Source: Ruminococcus sp. AM36-2AA
GTDB lineage: Bacteria > Bacillota > Clostridia > Lachnospirales > Lachnospiraceae
Length of the DNA: 64,000 nucleotides
Assembly: GCF_003461955.1 (NCBI RefSeq)
Contig: NZ_QTYB01000005.1
Coordinates: 170,148-234,147 of the forward strand
Direction: 5' to 3'
The notes under the pieces were generated by a model that did no database searches, was not told where the DNA came from, and was given only the letters and a program-made list of their open reading frames with translations. Shown one piece after another: positions 26,092-35,205 of this stretch. How positions within the stretch are numbered: the stretch's first letter is position 1; each line of letters opens with the position of its first letter. Made by a program: the position numbers and the translations under genes.

Positions 26092-27044
26092 AATAGCTCC
26101 TCCTTGTTCTCCCGCAGCTCATCTGCGATCTCACTCAGCTTGCGAAGCCGGTGATTCACACCTGATTTGCCCACCTGCGGATTCAACATCATACCTAATT
26201 CTTTCAGCGTGGCATCTGGATATTTAAGCCTCAGCCTGGCCACCTGTGCCAGAGCGTCGGTCAGACTTTCAAAACCGACGGTCCTGCTGATCAGCTGTAT
26301 ATCTTCCACCTGTCTCACTGCCGCATTTACCGTTTTATTGATATTCGCAGCTTCACAGTTCACCTTGCGGTTTACCGTGTTACGCATTTCCTTAAGTATC
26401 CGGATATTCTCCAGATCCATAAGTGCTACGTTCGCTTCCATGACTGCCAGCATGTCAACGATCTGCGCGCCCTCCTTCACATAGACCACATATGATTTCT
26501 TGCGCACCACAATTTTAGCTTCTACGTGAAAACTGCGGATAATCCCCTGTAATTGTTCTGCTTTTCCGCGATCAGGACATACGATCTCAAAGTGATAGCC
26601 TTTCTCAGGATCACTGATCGAACCCGACGACAGGAAAGTGCCGCGAATAAATGCGCGCTTGCAGCAATTCATCTGAACCACAAGCGAATTATCCATTTCA
26701 AGTAACCCGGTTTTGTTATTCACGGAAAGTTTCGTTCCCTGCAGAATCTCCTCCGCTCTCTGTGGGTCTGCAACCTCTACAAGATATACCTTACCACGTT
26801 TCAGATGGGACCCCTCCCGAATAACAATCGCTGTCTCTATATTAAATGTTTTTCTTAATAATGTAAAGCTTTTTCTTGCAACTGCTTCATTTTCTGTCTG
26901 AATCCACAGCTTTATGTTTCCATCTGACATTTTTTCCACATGGCCACAGCCGCAGAGCAGTGCCGCCATTTCTGCCACCTGACAGTGCCTTGCCGGACTG
27001 AACTGCCCCGCAAGTTCTTCTTTGACTTTTCCTGAAAACGACAT
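26088..27044 (-). CDS. whiA: DNA-binding protein WhiA
   Basis: A 318-residue regulator linked in Gram-positive bacteria to cell division and sporulation. The N-terminal half is a degenerate LAGLIDADG homing-endonuclease fold (RAFIRGTFLSSGSISDPEKG). The C-terminal HTH includes NRKVNCEAANINKTVNAA and LKELGMMLNPQVGKSGVNHR. No nuclease activity is expected. It is in the order murB-rapZ-whiA-crh, 47 bp after rapZ, and overlaps crh. Confidence 0.95.
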   Translation of the reverse strand: MSFSGKVKEELAGQFSPARHCQVAEMAALLCGCGHVEKMSDGNIKLWIQTENEAVARKSFTLLRKTFNIETAIVIREGSHLKRGKVYLVEVADPQRAEEILQGTKLSVNNKTGLLEMDNSLVVQMNCCKRAFIRGTFLSSGSISDPEKGYHFEIVCPDRGKAEQLQGIIRSFHVEAKIVVRKKSYVVYVKEGAQIVDMLAVMEANVALMDLENIRILKEMRNTVNRKVNCEAANINKTVNAAVRQVEDIQLISRTVGFESLTDALAQVARLRLKYPDATLKELGMMLNPQVGKSGVNHRLRKLSEIADELRENKEELL

Positions 27045-27091
27045 CCCGAACCCTCTTTTACTGTTTCCGCACAGTATTCTTTACTGTAACA

Positions 27092-27970
27092 CTATTTTTT
27101 CAGAAGTCTGTCCTTCTCTGCATCCCTGTGTTCCAGACGAATGCCATAATCGCCGGACTTGGACAGCCTGGAAAAAAGTTCCCTGGCAATCGTCACAGAC
27201 CGATGTTTACCACCGGTACATCCGATTCCGATCACAAGGCTTGTTTTTCCTTCCTTAATATAATTAGGAATGAGAAAGCGTATCATATCCTCCAGCTTAT
27301 CTGCGAATTCCTTCGCTGTATCACTGGCCATTACATAATCAAATACTGCATCATCCAGACCTGTGAGCGGGCGCAGTTCATCCACATAATAAGGATTAGG
27401 AAGGAAACGCACATCAAACACGAGATCTGCATCTGCCGGGATTCCATACTTAAATCCGAAGGAAAGAACAGAGATCATGATATTGCTGAATTCTCTGTCA
27501 TCCACAAAAATCTTCTCTATCTCCTGACGCAGCTCTCTGGTAAGAAGGTGGCTGGTATCAATAATATAATCTGCACGCTTCCGGAGAAATTTTGTTTTTT
27601 CACGTTCCAGGCGGATTCCCTCATCCACTCTTCCTGTCCTAGCAAGCGGGTGACTTCTTCTGGATTCTTTATATCTCTTCACAAGAACAGAGTCTTCCGC
27701 ATCCATGAACAGGATCTCATAATCGTATCCTGTCTGTTTCATGCGGTCCAGCACCACTTCCAGTTCATCAAGAGCACTCCCGCTCCTGGCATCGATTCCA
27801 AGCGCAACATTCCTTACGTTCTCACTCTGCATTTCCGGAAGAAGGGAAGCGAATTTCTCCAGAAGCTGAATCGGAAGATTATCCACGCAGAAATAATTCA
27901 TATCCTCCAGCATCTTAAGTGCGGCGGTTTTTCCCGCTCCTGAAACTCCTGTAACAATCACAAAACGCAT
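27092..27970 (-). CDS. rapZ: RNase adapter protein RapZ / nucleotide-binding YvcJ family
   Basis: A 292-residue P-loop protein. Walker A GVSGAGKT is at residues 8-15 and the C-terminal domain carries GIGCTGGKHRSV. In E. coli it steers small RNAs to RNase E. In Bacillus the homologue YvcJ binds and hydrolyses nucleotides and affects competence, so the RNA role may not apply here. It lies between murB and whiA; yvcK, often in between, is absent. Confidence 0.95.
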   Translation of the reverse strand: MRFVIVTGVSGAGKTAALKMLEDMNYFCVDNLPIQLLEKFASLLPEMQSENVRNVALGIDARSGSALDELEVVLDRMKQTGYDYEILFMDAEDSVLVKRYKESRRSHPLARTGRVDEGIRLEREKTKFLRKRADYIIDTSHLLTRELRQEIEKIFVDDREFSNIMISVLSFGFKYGIPADADLVFDVRFLPNPYYVDELRPLTGLDDAVFDYVMASDTAKEFADKLEDMIRFLIPNYIKEGKTSLVIGIGCTGGKHRSVTIARELFSRLSKSGDYGIRLEHRDAEKDRLLKK

Positions 27971-28036
27971 AATCTCTCTTCCTTTCCATTTCTTCTTCCG
28001 TTATTCATACAGCAGTCATCTGCTTTTCTTTCTGCG

Positions 28037-28948
28037 TTAAAACTCACCCAGGAACTTCACTTCCGGTTCCAGGGTAACTCCATATTTCTTATATACAATG
28101 TCCCTCACATTATCCATCAGTGTACGGACATCTCTCGCAGTGGCGTCACCTGCATTGATCACAAAACCACAATGTTTTTCGGAAACCTGGGCACCACCTA
28201 CCTGATATCCCGCAAGGCCGCTGTCCATGATCAGCTTGCCTGCAAAATATCCTTCCGGTCTCTTAAAGGTACTTCCTGCACTTGGATACTCCAGCGGCTG
28301 TTTGGTAGTACGACGGATAGTCAGATCCTTCATGGTCTCCCGGATTACTTCCGGATCTCCCTCTTTCAGACGGATCTTTGCTTCCAGAACAATATAGCCT
28401 GCTGTTTTGATGATACTGGTCCGATATCCCAATTCAAGTTCTTCTGTGGGAAGTGTAAAAATATCACCCTCGGCATTCATGACAGTTACCTCTGTAAGAA
28501 CATCTTTCATTTCACCACCATAAGCCCCTGCATTCATCACAACCGCGCCGCCTATCGTTCCCGGAATCCCTCCCGCAAACTCGAAACCTGTAAGTGAAGC
28601 ATTTTTGGCGGCAGCTGCCACAGCCGAAAGCAATGCACCTGCCTGTGCCGTGATCTCATTTCCCTCAACTGTAACCGACGACATATTTCTGTAGATCTGG
28701 ATCACAGCTCCACGATACCCACCGTCTCCTACAAGAAGATTGCTTCCATTTCCAAGGATAAAATACGGAATCTCTTTCTCTTTACAGATTTTTATAACAC
28801 GGCCCACATCTTCGCCTTTATCCGGCATCAGAAAATAATCAGCCGGACCTCCGATCTTAAAAGTCGTATGCTGGCTCATTGCTTCTTCTGTAAAAACACG
28901 ATCCTCTCCAAGAAGATCGCAAAACATTTTTCTGATCTCTGAATTCAC
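28037..28948 (-). CDS. murB: UDP-N-acetylenolpyruvoylglucosamine reductase
   Basis: A 303-residue FAD enzyme that makes UDP-MurNAc with NADPH, a step of peptidoglycan synthesis. It has HTTFKIGGPADYFL, the FAD loop ILGNGSNLLVGDGGYRG, FAGGIPGTIGGAVVMNAGAYG, and the type IIb signature SAGSTFKRPEGYFAGKLI with the catalytic serine. It follows tcdA by 48 bp. Confidence 0.96.
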   Translation of the reverse strand: MNSEIRKMFCDLLGEDRVFTEEAMSQHTTFKIGGPADYFLMPDKGEDVGRVIKICKEKEIPYFILGNGSNLLVGDGGYRGAVIQIYRNMSSVTVEGNEITAQAGALLSAVAAAAKNASLTGFEFAGGIPGTIGGAVVMNAGAYGGEMKDVLTEVTVMNAEGDIFTLPTEELELGYRTSIIKTAGYIVLEAKIRLKEGDPEVIRETMKDLTIRRTTKQPLEYPSAGSTFKRPEGYFAGKLIMDSGLAGYQVGGAQVSEKHCGFVINAGDATARDVRTLMDNVRDIVYKKYGVTLEPEVKFLGEF

Positions 28949-28996
28949 TGTTTCTGTTCCTCAGTCTTTCTGTTTTATTTCTATCTATTCTTATTG

Positions 28997-29728
28997 TCAG
29001 CTGCGTAAACCACTTCCTGCCGCCAGTATATCCCTTACAACTTCTCCGGCAAGCAGATATCCCGCAGTTCCCATCACAAAAGAAATATTTCCCTCCACAG
29101 ATTTCTTCACCACGGTTCTGCTTCTCCGGAAAAGTTTCTCTCTTGTGGGACGTTCTCTGGAATACAGTACCTTAAGCTTCCGTATTCCTCTCTTACGCAG
29201 TTCTGTTTTTATCATTTTAGTTACCGGACATACGGTAGTTCTGCCTATATCTGCGATTTCCAGTCTGGATGGATCCAGTTTATTGCCTATATCCATACAT
29301 GATATCAAAGGTACATGTGCTTCCGCTGCTCTTCTGATCAGGAGCAGCTTGGATGATATTGTACCCAGTGCATCCACGATGTAATCAAAAGAACATAAGT
29401 CAAACATTCCCGCAGTCTCCTCATTATAAAAGGTTTCGTAAGTATGCACCAGAATATTCTCGTCAATATCACGGATTCTCTTCTTGGCTGCTTCTACCTT
29501 GCTCATTCCCAAAGTGGAATGAAGTGCCAGAACCTGACTTCCGATATTGGGCAGTGTGATCTTTTCATGGTCGATCAGTGTCAGACTTCCCACACCGCAG
29601 CGTGCGAGTGCCTCTGCTGCCTGCGCTCCGGCTCCGCCAAGGCCGAATACTGCAATCTTCGCCATGCTGAGTTTTTTTACACCTGTATTTCCAACGAGCA
29701 ATTCCATTCGTGAAAAAGCATCCTGCAT
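28997..29728 (-). CDS. tcdA: tRNA threonylcarbamoyladenosine dehydratase (TcdA/CsdL)
   Basis: A 243-residue E1-like enzyme of the ThiF/MoeB superfamily that cyclises t6A at tRNA position 37 using ATP. The nucleotide loop GLGGAGAQAAEALARCG is at residues 29-45. DHEKITLPNIGSQ and the substrate region DALGTISSK are family marks. The PGDISFVMGTAGYLLA-like end also fits. It is probably the first gene of the run to crh. Confidence 0.9.
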   Translation of the reverse strand: MQDAFSRMELLVGNTGVKKLSMAKIAVFGLGGAGAQAAEALARCGVGSLTLIDHEKITLPNIGSQVLALHSTLGMSKVEAAKKRIRDIDENILVHTYETFYNEETAGMFDLCSFDYIVDALGTISSKLLLIRRAAEAHVPLISCMDIGNKLDPSRLEIADIGRTTVCPVTKMIKTELRKRGIRKLKVLYSRERPTREKLFRRSRTVVKKSVEGNISFVMGTAGYLLAGEVVRDILAAGSGLRS

Positions 29729-29858
29729 ATCCGTCCTCCTGACACTGTTTTTTCTTCCGGTTAAGAAAGACAGCGCCTGTACGCCGCTGTCTATAGCCTT
29801 TTTTATTATACTATCTAAGTCAGAAAATGTACAGATATTCTTGTTTTTTAAGATTTTC

Positions 29859-29887
29859 GCATAAAAATTTTATATTCACTCATACTA
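29859..29887 (+). promoter_or_regulatory. Sigma-G-like promoter of the spoVA operon
   Basis: -35 GCATA (29859-29863), 17-bp spacer, -10 CATACTA (29881-29887). This fits the forespore sigma-G pattern known from Bacillus, 33 bp upstream of the spoVAB start and matching the known expression of spoVA. Confidence 0.7.
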
Positions 29888-29920
29888 CTTCCATAGAAAT
29901 ACACAAAGGAGGTTCCGTCC

Positions 29921-30337
29921 ATGTTTCAACAGGTGCTTTTGTGCTTCACCGGTTTCTGTGCCGGTATCATCGTAGCCGGAGGAGTTTCCGGGCTGCTGAT
30001 CGGACTTTCCATTGTTCCCCGTTATGCAGGCATCACCCACACAGCCAATCACATTTTTTTATATGAAGATATGTCACTTCTGGGAATCGTTGCCGGAACC
30101 ATCGTTACCCTCTTTCCGGTCAGGATCCCACTGGGACCTTTTTTCCTGGCTGTCTGCGGAGTATTCTTCGGAATTTTCCTGGGTGGCTGGATCCTGGCAC
30201 TGGCAGAAATTGCAAAAGTCTTTCCCGTTTTCGCCAGACGCCTGAAACTCACCCAGGGACTTTCTCTTGTGATCATATCCATTGCTGCCGGAAAAACTTT
30301 TGGCTCTCTTTTTTATTATGCCATGGGCTGGATGTAA
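29921..30337 (+). CDS. spoVAB: Stage V sporulation protein AB
   Basis: A 138-residue membrane protein with about four helices, part of the forespore SpoVA machinery that moves dipicolinic acid into and out of the spore. LSIVPRYAGITHTANH, LYEDMSLLGIVAGTIV, PVFARRL and GKTFGSLFYYAMGW match the SpoVAB pattern. AAAGGAGG lies eight bases before ATG 29921. Here it opens the operon; in Bacillus it comes after spoVAA. Confidence 0.88.
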   Translation: MFQQVLLCFTGFCAGIIVAGGVSGLLIGLSIVPRYAGITHTANHIFLYEDMSLLGIVAGTIVTLFPVRIPLGPFFLAVCGVFFGIFLGGWILALAEIAKVFPVFARRLKLTQGLSLVIISIAAGKTFGSLFYYAMGWM

Positions 30338-30377
30338 ACTTTACAGCCCTCCATCATCTTACGAAAGGATTTTTCAT

Positions 30378-30836
30378 ATGCGTAATATTGACGAAAAAAA
30401 ATACGAACAGTATGTCAAACAGCTTACCCCAACCCACAGTCTTCCTCTGAATATGGCAAAAGCATTTCTCACGGGCGGACTGATCTGTCTTCTTGGCCAG
30501 GTCATTATCAACACAGCCCTGGCTCTCGGTGCGGACACTTCCGACGCCAGAACCTGGTGTTCTGTACTTCTCATCCTTTTAAGCGTCATTCTCACAGGGT
30601 TTGGGATCTACCCGAAGATCGGCAAATTCGGTGGTGCCGGGAGCCTTGTTCCCATTACCGGTTTTGCCAATTCGGTAGCAGCATCCGCCATTGAGTTCCG
30701 TGCAGAAGGACAGGTCTTCGGCATTGGATGCAAGATCTTTACCATTGCAGGACCTGTGATTCTATACGGTATCTTAAGTGCCTGGGCTCTCGGTGTGATC
30801 TATTACATTCTGAAAATCCTGGAGGTGATATCATGA
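30378..30836 (+). CDS. spoVAC: Stage V sporulation protein AC
   Basis: A 152-residue membrane protein, the mechanosensitive channel component of SpoVA in Bacillus. It has FLTGGLICLLGQ, TGFGIYPKIGKFGGAGSLVP, ITGFANSVAASAIEFR and VFGIGCKIFTIAGPVI, all strongly conserved. I start at ATG 30378, with GAAAGGAT upstream, rather than an upstream in-frame start at 30282 that would overlap spoVAB. It overlaps spoVAD by 4 bp. Confidence 0.95.
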   Translation: MRNIDEKKYEQYVKQLTPTHSLPLNMAKAFLTGGLICLLGQVIINTALALGADTSDARTWCSVLLILLSVILTGFGIYPKIGKFGGAGSLVPITGFANSVAASAIEFRAEGQVFGIGCKIFTIAGPVILYGILSAWALGVIYYILKILEVIS

Positions 30837-31888
30837 GTAGAAATCTTCATCTTGGCGCAGCCAGCATTTCCTTTTCACAGCCTCTTTATATCGAAAGCGC
30901 CGCATCTATTGTCAGCCAGAAAGAAGCTGATGGTCCTCTTGGAGATTTTTTTGACCTGATCTGTAAAGATCCCATGTTTGGCTGCGGCACCTGGGAATCT
31001 GCGGAAAGTACCCTGCAGAAAGAAACTGCCACTCTGGCCATGAACAAAGCCGGACTGGACTTCGAAGATATCCACCTGATGTTTGCCGGAGATCTTCTTG
31101 CCCAGACTGCAGCTACCTGCTTTGGTTCCGCCGGGCTTGGAATTCCTTTCTACGGACTTTACGGCGCCTGCTCCACCATGGGGGAATCCTTGTCTCTCGG
31201 CTGCCTTGCTCTCACCGCCGGTTTCGGCACCCGGGTCTTATGTGCCACCTCCAGCCATTTTGCAAGTGCGGAAAAAGAATTTCGTTTTCCTCTGGGATAC
31301 GGTAATCAGCGGCCCTTTTCTGCCACCTGGACTGTAACAGGAAGCGGCGCCTGTATTCTGAACACAGCCCCTCCCGGGGAAAAATCTCCTCTGCGCTCCG
31401 GCAACGGCTGCGCTGCCATCACTGGACTTACGGCCGGCCGGGTCATGGATTACGGACTCAAAGATTCCATGAACATGGGCGGCTGCATGGCTCCTGCTGC
31501 CTGCGACACCATTGCCCGGAACTTTTCAGATTTCGGGCGGAAGCCTTCGGATTACGATGCCGTCTTTACCGGGGATCTGGGGAGCATCGGGCAAAAAATT
31601 CTCCTGGATCTTCTGTCCGAACAGAACATCCAGCTCTCACCCATTCATAAAGACTGCGGAATCCTGATCTATGACAATCCATCTCAGGATACTCACGCAG
31701 GAGGAAGCGGCTGTGGCTGTTCTGCCGTAGTCCTTGCCTCCTATATCCTTCCAAAAGTTGTATCCGGGGAATGGAAGCGGATTCTTTTTGTGCCCACAGG
31801 CGCCCTTCTTTCCAAGGTAAGTTTCAACGAAGGTGACAGTATTCCAGGTATCGCCCACGGAGTTGTCATTGAGCATATGGAGGTGTAA
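30833..31888 (+). CDS. spoVAD: Stage V sporulation protein AD
   Basis: A 351-residue soluble protein with a thiolase-like fold that binds dipicolinic acid. FGCGTWESAESTLQKE, GDLLAQTAATCFG, YGACSTMGESLSLG and GSGCGCSAVVL are typical. ATG 30833 overlaps the spoVAC stop (ATGA) with GGAGGTGAT in front. A frame from 30728 lies inside spoVAC and is rejected. Confidence 0.96.
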   Translation: MSRNLHLGAASISFSQPLYIESAASIVSQKEADGPLGDFFDLICKDPMFGCGTWESAESTLQKETATLAMNKAGLDFEDIHLMFAGDLLAQTAATCFGSAGLGIPFYGLYGACSTMGESLSLGCLALTAGFGTRVLCATSSHFASAEKEFRFPLGYGNQRPFSATWTVTGSGACILNTAPPGEKSPLRSGNGCAAITGLTAGRVMDYGLKDSMNMGGCMAPAACDTIARNFSDFGRKPSDYDAVFTGDLGSIGQKILLDLLSEQNIQLSPIHKDCGILIYDNPSQDTHAGGSGCGCSAVVLASYILPKVVSGEWKRILFVPTGALLSKVSFNEGDSIPGIAHGVVIEHMEV

Positions 31889-31890
31889 GT

Positions 31891-32247
31891 ATGGATTATT
31901 TCAACGCATTCTGGTTCGGCGGTCTCATCTGCGCCCTGATCCAGATCCTTCTGGACAAAACAAAGCTGATGCCTGGCCGCGTGATGGTACTTCTGGTGTG
32001 CAGCGGTGCCGTATTAAGTGCCGTTGGTATCTACAAGCCGCTGGTGGATTTTGCAGGTGCCGGAGCTTCCGTTCCCCTGATCGGTTTCGGCCATGTGTTG
32101 TGGGAAGGAATGAAAAAAGCCATTGAAGAAGACGGTATCCTGGGACTTTTCACAGGAGGCTTTACTGCCTGTGCGGCCGGAGTTTCCTCTGCCCTGATCT
32201 TCTCTTATCTGGCCAGTTTTTTCTTCCGGCCGAAAATGAAAAAGTAA
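31891..32247 (+). CDS. spoVAE: Stage V sporulation protein AE
   Basis: A 118-residue membrane protein homologous to SpoVAC (SpoVAEB of Bacillus). GGLICALIQILLDKTKLMPG, GIYKPLVDFAGAGASVPLIG and FGHVLWEG are family motifs. Only 2 bp separate it from spoVAD, with GGAGGTG as ribosome site. Confidence 0.95.
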   Translation: MDYFNAFWFGGLICALIQILLDKTKLMPGRVMVLLVCSGAVLSAVGIYKPLVDFAGAGASVPLIGFGHVLWEGMKKAIEEDGILGLFTGGFTACAAGVSSALIFSYLASFFFRPKMKK

Positions 32248-32272
32248 GGTTTCGAGAAAGGAGTTTTTTCTC

Positions 32273-32899
32273 ATGAGCGATACTCTTTATCTTCAGCTGG
32301 ATCAGAATATCGAAGTTACCAATCCCCATGTATACCTCCAGGACATTGCCGCCCTTTCCATGAGTGATCCAAAGATCCTCAACCGTCTCCGGGTCATGCC
32401 GGTAATGGTTCTGGACGAGACAAAGCCCGGACGCTATGTCATGTCTGTGTCAGATCTTCTGAAAAAGATCCAGAAGCTGGAACCATCTATTGATATTTCT
32501 CCCATGGGAGAAACGGATTTCATCATCACCTACCGCATCAGTTCCGCCACAGGAAAGCTTTTCCGGTATGTAAAAATCTTTTTTGTATGCCTGGTTTCCT
32601 TTTTCGGCGCCGCTTTTTCTATTATGACTTTTAACAATGACGTGGATCTTGGGAGCCTTTTTGACCAGTTTTACACCCTTGTCATGGGAAAAAGCTCCGA
32701 CGGTTTTACCATTCTGGAGCTCTCCTACTCTGTCGGGATCGGCCTTGGTGTACTGCTCTTTTTTAATCATTTCGGACATCTGAAACTGAGCGATGATCCC
32801 ACACCCATGCAGGTACAGATGCGTACCTATGAAGATGATGTAAACCAGACACTGATCGAACAGGCAGAACGGACCGAAAATCCGGAAAAAGAAGCATGA
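32273..32899 (+). CDS. spoVAA: Stage V sporulation protein AA
   Basis: A 208-residue protein with a soluble N-terminal domain (residues 1-95, including the paired D-I-A-A-L-S and PVM regions) and two membrane helices around FVCLVSFFGAAFSIMTFNND and LSYSVGIGLGVLLFFNHF, ending in DDPTPMQVQMRTYEDDV. This matches SpoVAA. In Bacillus spoVAA opens the operon; here it closes it. GAAAGGAG precedes it, and a terminator follows. Confidence 0.88.
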   Translation: MSDTLYLQLDQNIEVTNPHVYLQDIAALSMSDPKILNRLRVMPVMVLDETKPGRYVMSVSDLLKKIQKLEPSIDISPMGETDFIITYRISSATGKLFRYVKIFFVCLVSFFGAAFSIMTFNNDVDLGSLFDQFYTLVMGKSSDGFTILELSYSVGIGLGVLLFFNHFGHLKLSDDPTPMQVQMRTYEDDVNQTLIEQAERTENPEKEA

Positions 32900-32952
32900 G
32901 CCTTAATCCAGGATTCAACGACCTATCCGTACAGATCAGCCGCTTGTCGCAC

Positions 32953-32990
32953 AAAAAGCTCCTTACAGATTTCTCTGCAAAGAGCTTTTT
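32953..32990. terminator. Bidirectional terminator between spoVAA and hppA
   Basis: AAAAAGCTC (32953-32961) pairs with GAGCTTTTT (32982-32990), with A-run and T-run outside. It serves both convergent transcripts. Confidence 0.85.
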
Positions 32991-33027
32991 TATATAATAT
33001 GGGTTTACTGTTTTTCTGAAATAATGA

Positions 33028-35010
33028 TTACAGAAGTCCTCCGATGGATAAGAACAGAGGAGCAAATACCAGTGACACGATGGTCATAAGTTTGATCAGG
33101 ATGTTGATGGACGGACCTGATGTATCTTTGAACGGGTCGCCGACTGTATCGCCGACAACGGCTGCTTTGTGCGCCTCGCTGCCTTTTCCGCCATGATGTC
33201 CTGTCTCGATGTATTTCTTAGCATTATCCCATGCACCACCTGCGTTGGACATGAAGATTGCCATCAGTACACCTGTTACAAGAGCACCGGAAAGAAGTCC
33301 ACCAAGAGCCTCAACACCAAGAACAACACCTACGATAACCGGAACAACGACTGCCATGATTCCAGGAAGCATCATCTCGTGAAGAGCTGCTGTTGTGGAG
33401 ATTGCAACGCATGATTTGTAATCCGGTTTCTCGGTACCTTTCATGATACCTGGTTTCTCACGGAACTGACGTCTTACTTCCTCGATCATCTTGTAAGCAG
33501 CCTTGGAAACAGATTCCATAGTGAAAGCTGAGAAGAGGAATGTAAGCATACCACCGATGAAGATACCGATTGTAACACGAGGAGCAAGGATATTGATTGC
33601 ATCCATGCCTACTGCATTTGCGTAAGATACGAACAGTGCAAGTGCTGTAAGAGCTGCGGAACCGATTGCGAAACCTTTACCCATAGCTGCTGTTGTGTTA
33701 CCTACAGAGTCAAGCTTATCTGTGATCTCACGAACAGACTCGTCAAGTCCGGACATCTCTGCAATACCACCGGCATTGTCAGCGATCGGGCCATATGCGT
33801 CAACGGCAACTGTGATTCCTGTTGTAGAAAGCATACCAACAGCTGCAAGAGCGATTCCGTATAATCCGTTTACTCCGTATGCAACAAAGATACCAACACA
33901 GATCAGAAGGATCGGGAATGCTGTGGATTTCATACCAACAGCGATACCGCTGATGATAGTTGTAGCTGCACCAGTCTCAGACTGCTCGCCGATTCCCTGA
34001 ACCGGTTTGTAATCTGCAGATGTGTAGTACTCAGTAATGTTTCCGATGATAACACCAACAACAAGACCTGCGATAACAGCGATGGCTGCCTGCATTCCTC
34101 CGAAGAGTGTCTGGCTGAGGATCAGGGAAACGATGATAACAAGTGCAGCAGATACATAGCTTCCTCTTGTGAGGGCTTTCTGCGGGTTAGAGTTTTCATC
34201 ACCTTTTACAAAGAATGTTGCGATGATGGATGCGATCAGTCCGCAGCCTGCGATAGCCAGCGGATAGAGAACACCGGAAACTGCTCCGGCTGCCGCACCA
34301 AGTGTAATGGCAGATACCAGAGATCCTACATAGGACTCAAAAAGGTCTGCTCCCATACCTGCAACATCACCTACGTTATCACCTACGTTATCAGCAATAA
34401 CAGCCGGGTTACGAGGGTCATCCTCAGGGATTCCTGCCTCAACCTTACCTACAAGGTCAGCTCCTACGTCAGCTGCCTTTGTATAAATTCCACCACCAAC
34501 ACGGGCGAACAGTGCGATGGAAGAAGCACCAAGGCTGAATCCGGAAAGTACGTCAACGTTCTTTGTGATGATATACACAACGCTGACACCAAGTGCACCA
34601 AGACCTGCAACACACATACCCATAACAGCACCGCCGGAGAATGCAACAGAAAGAGCTTTGTTCATTCCTCCCTCTCTTGCTGCGTTTGCTGTTCTTACGT
34701 TAGCCTTAGTTGCAACGGTCATACCGCAGTATCCTGCGATTGTTGAAAACAGAGCACCTACTACGAAGCAGATCGCTGTTACCCAGCTTCCAACTCCGAT
34801 TCCGATCAGTACAAAAAGCACGGCCACAAAAATAACCAGGATCTTGTACTCTGCTGTTAAGAAGGCGCGGGCACCTTCTGCGATCGCACCTGCGATCTCC
34901 TTCATTCTGTCTGTTCCTGCATACTGTTTGCTGACCTTCGCTGCAAGGTATGCTGCGAACAGAAGTGCCAGTACTGCTGCCACCGGCACCAAATACATGT
35001 AGTTTTCCAC
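33028..35010 (-). CDS. hppA: Membrane-bound ion-pumping pyrophosphatase
   Basis: A 660-residue enzyme with about 16 helices that uses pyrophosphate hydrolysis to pump H+ or Na+. The active-site loops are present: [40 protein letters not shown], and the C-terminal [26 protein letters not shown] carries Ala where potassium-independent enzymes have Lys, so it is a potassium-dependent type. Whether it moves H+ or Na+ cannot be decided by eye. It is a single gene with its own promoter. Confidence 0.96.
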   Translation of the reverse strand: MENYMYLVPVAAVLALLFAAYLAAKVSKQYAGTDRMKEIAGAIAEGARAFLTAEYKILVIFVAVLFVLIGIGVGSWVTAICFVVGALFSTIAGYCGMTVATKANVRTANAAREGGMNKALSVAFSGGAVMGMCVAGLGALGVSVVYIITKNVDVLSGFSLGASSIALFARVGGGIYTKAADVGADLVGKVEAGIPEDDPRNPAVIADNVGDNVGDVAGMGADLFESYVGSLVSAITLGAAAGAVSGVLYPLAIAGCGLIASIIATFFVKGDENSNPQKALTRGSYVSAALVIIVSLILSQTLFGGMQAAIAVIAGLVVGVIIGNITEYYTSADYKPVQGIGEQSETGAATTIISGIAVGMKSTAFPILLICVGIFVAYGVNGLYGIALAAVGMLSTTGITVAVDAYGPIADNAGGIAEMSGLDESVREITDKLDSVGNTTAAMGKGFAIGSAALTALALFVSYANAVGMDAINILAPRVTIGIFIGGMLTFLFSAFTMESVSKAAYKMIEEVRRQFREKPGIMKGTEKPDYKSCVAISTTAALHEMMLPGIMAVVVPVIVGVVLGVEALGGLLSGALVTGVLMAIFMSNAGGAWDNAKKYIETGHHGGKGSEAHKAAVVGDTVGDPFKDTSGPSINILIKLMTIVSLVFAPLFLSIGGLL

Positions 35011-35040
35011 TCTTTTTACCTCCGTTCATGTATTGTTAAT

Positions 35041-35069
35041 ACTTTATCACATTATTTTGCATATTTCAA
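35041..35069 (-). promoter_or_regulatory. Probable hppA promoter
   Basis: Minus-strand -35 TTGAAA (35064-35069), 17-bp spacer, -10 TAAAGT (35041-35046), about 30 bp before the start codon. Confidence 0.5.
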
Positions 35070-35205
35070 ATAGAATTTTCACTTAGTTTTTTGTTAATAT
35101 TGTGATATAATAAAAATTTATATAAATGAAATAAGAATTTTTTATATTATTGCTCGCATTTTTTCAGTTTCAGACAGCTTATATAATAGGAAGTTTTTTA
35201 TATCT

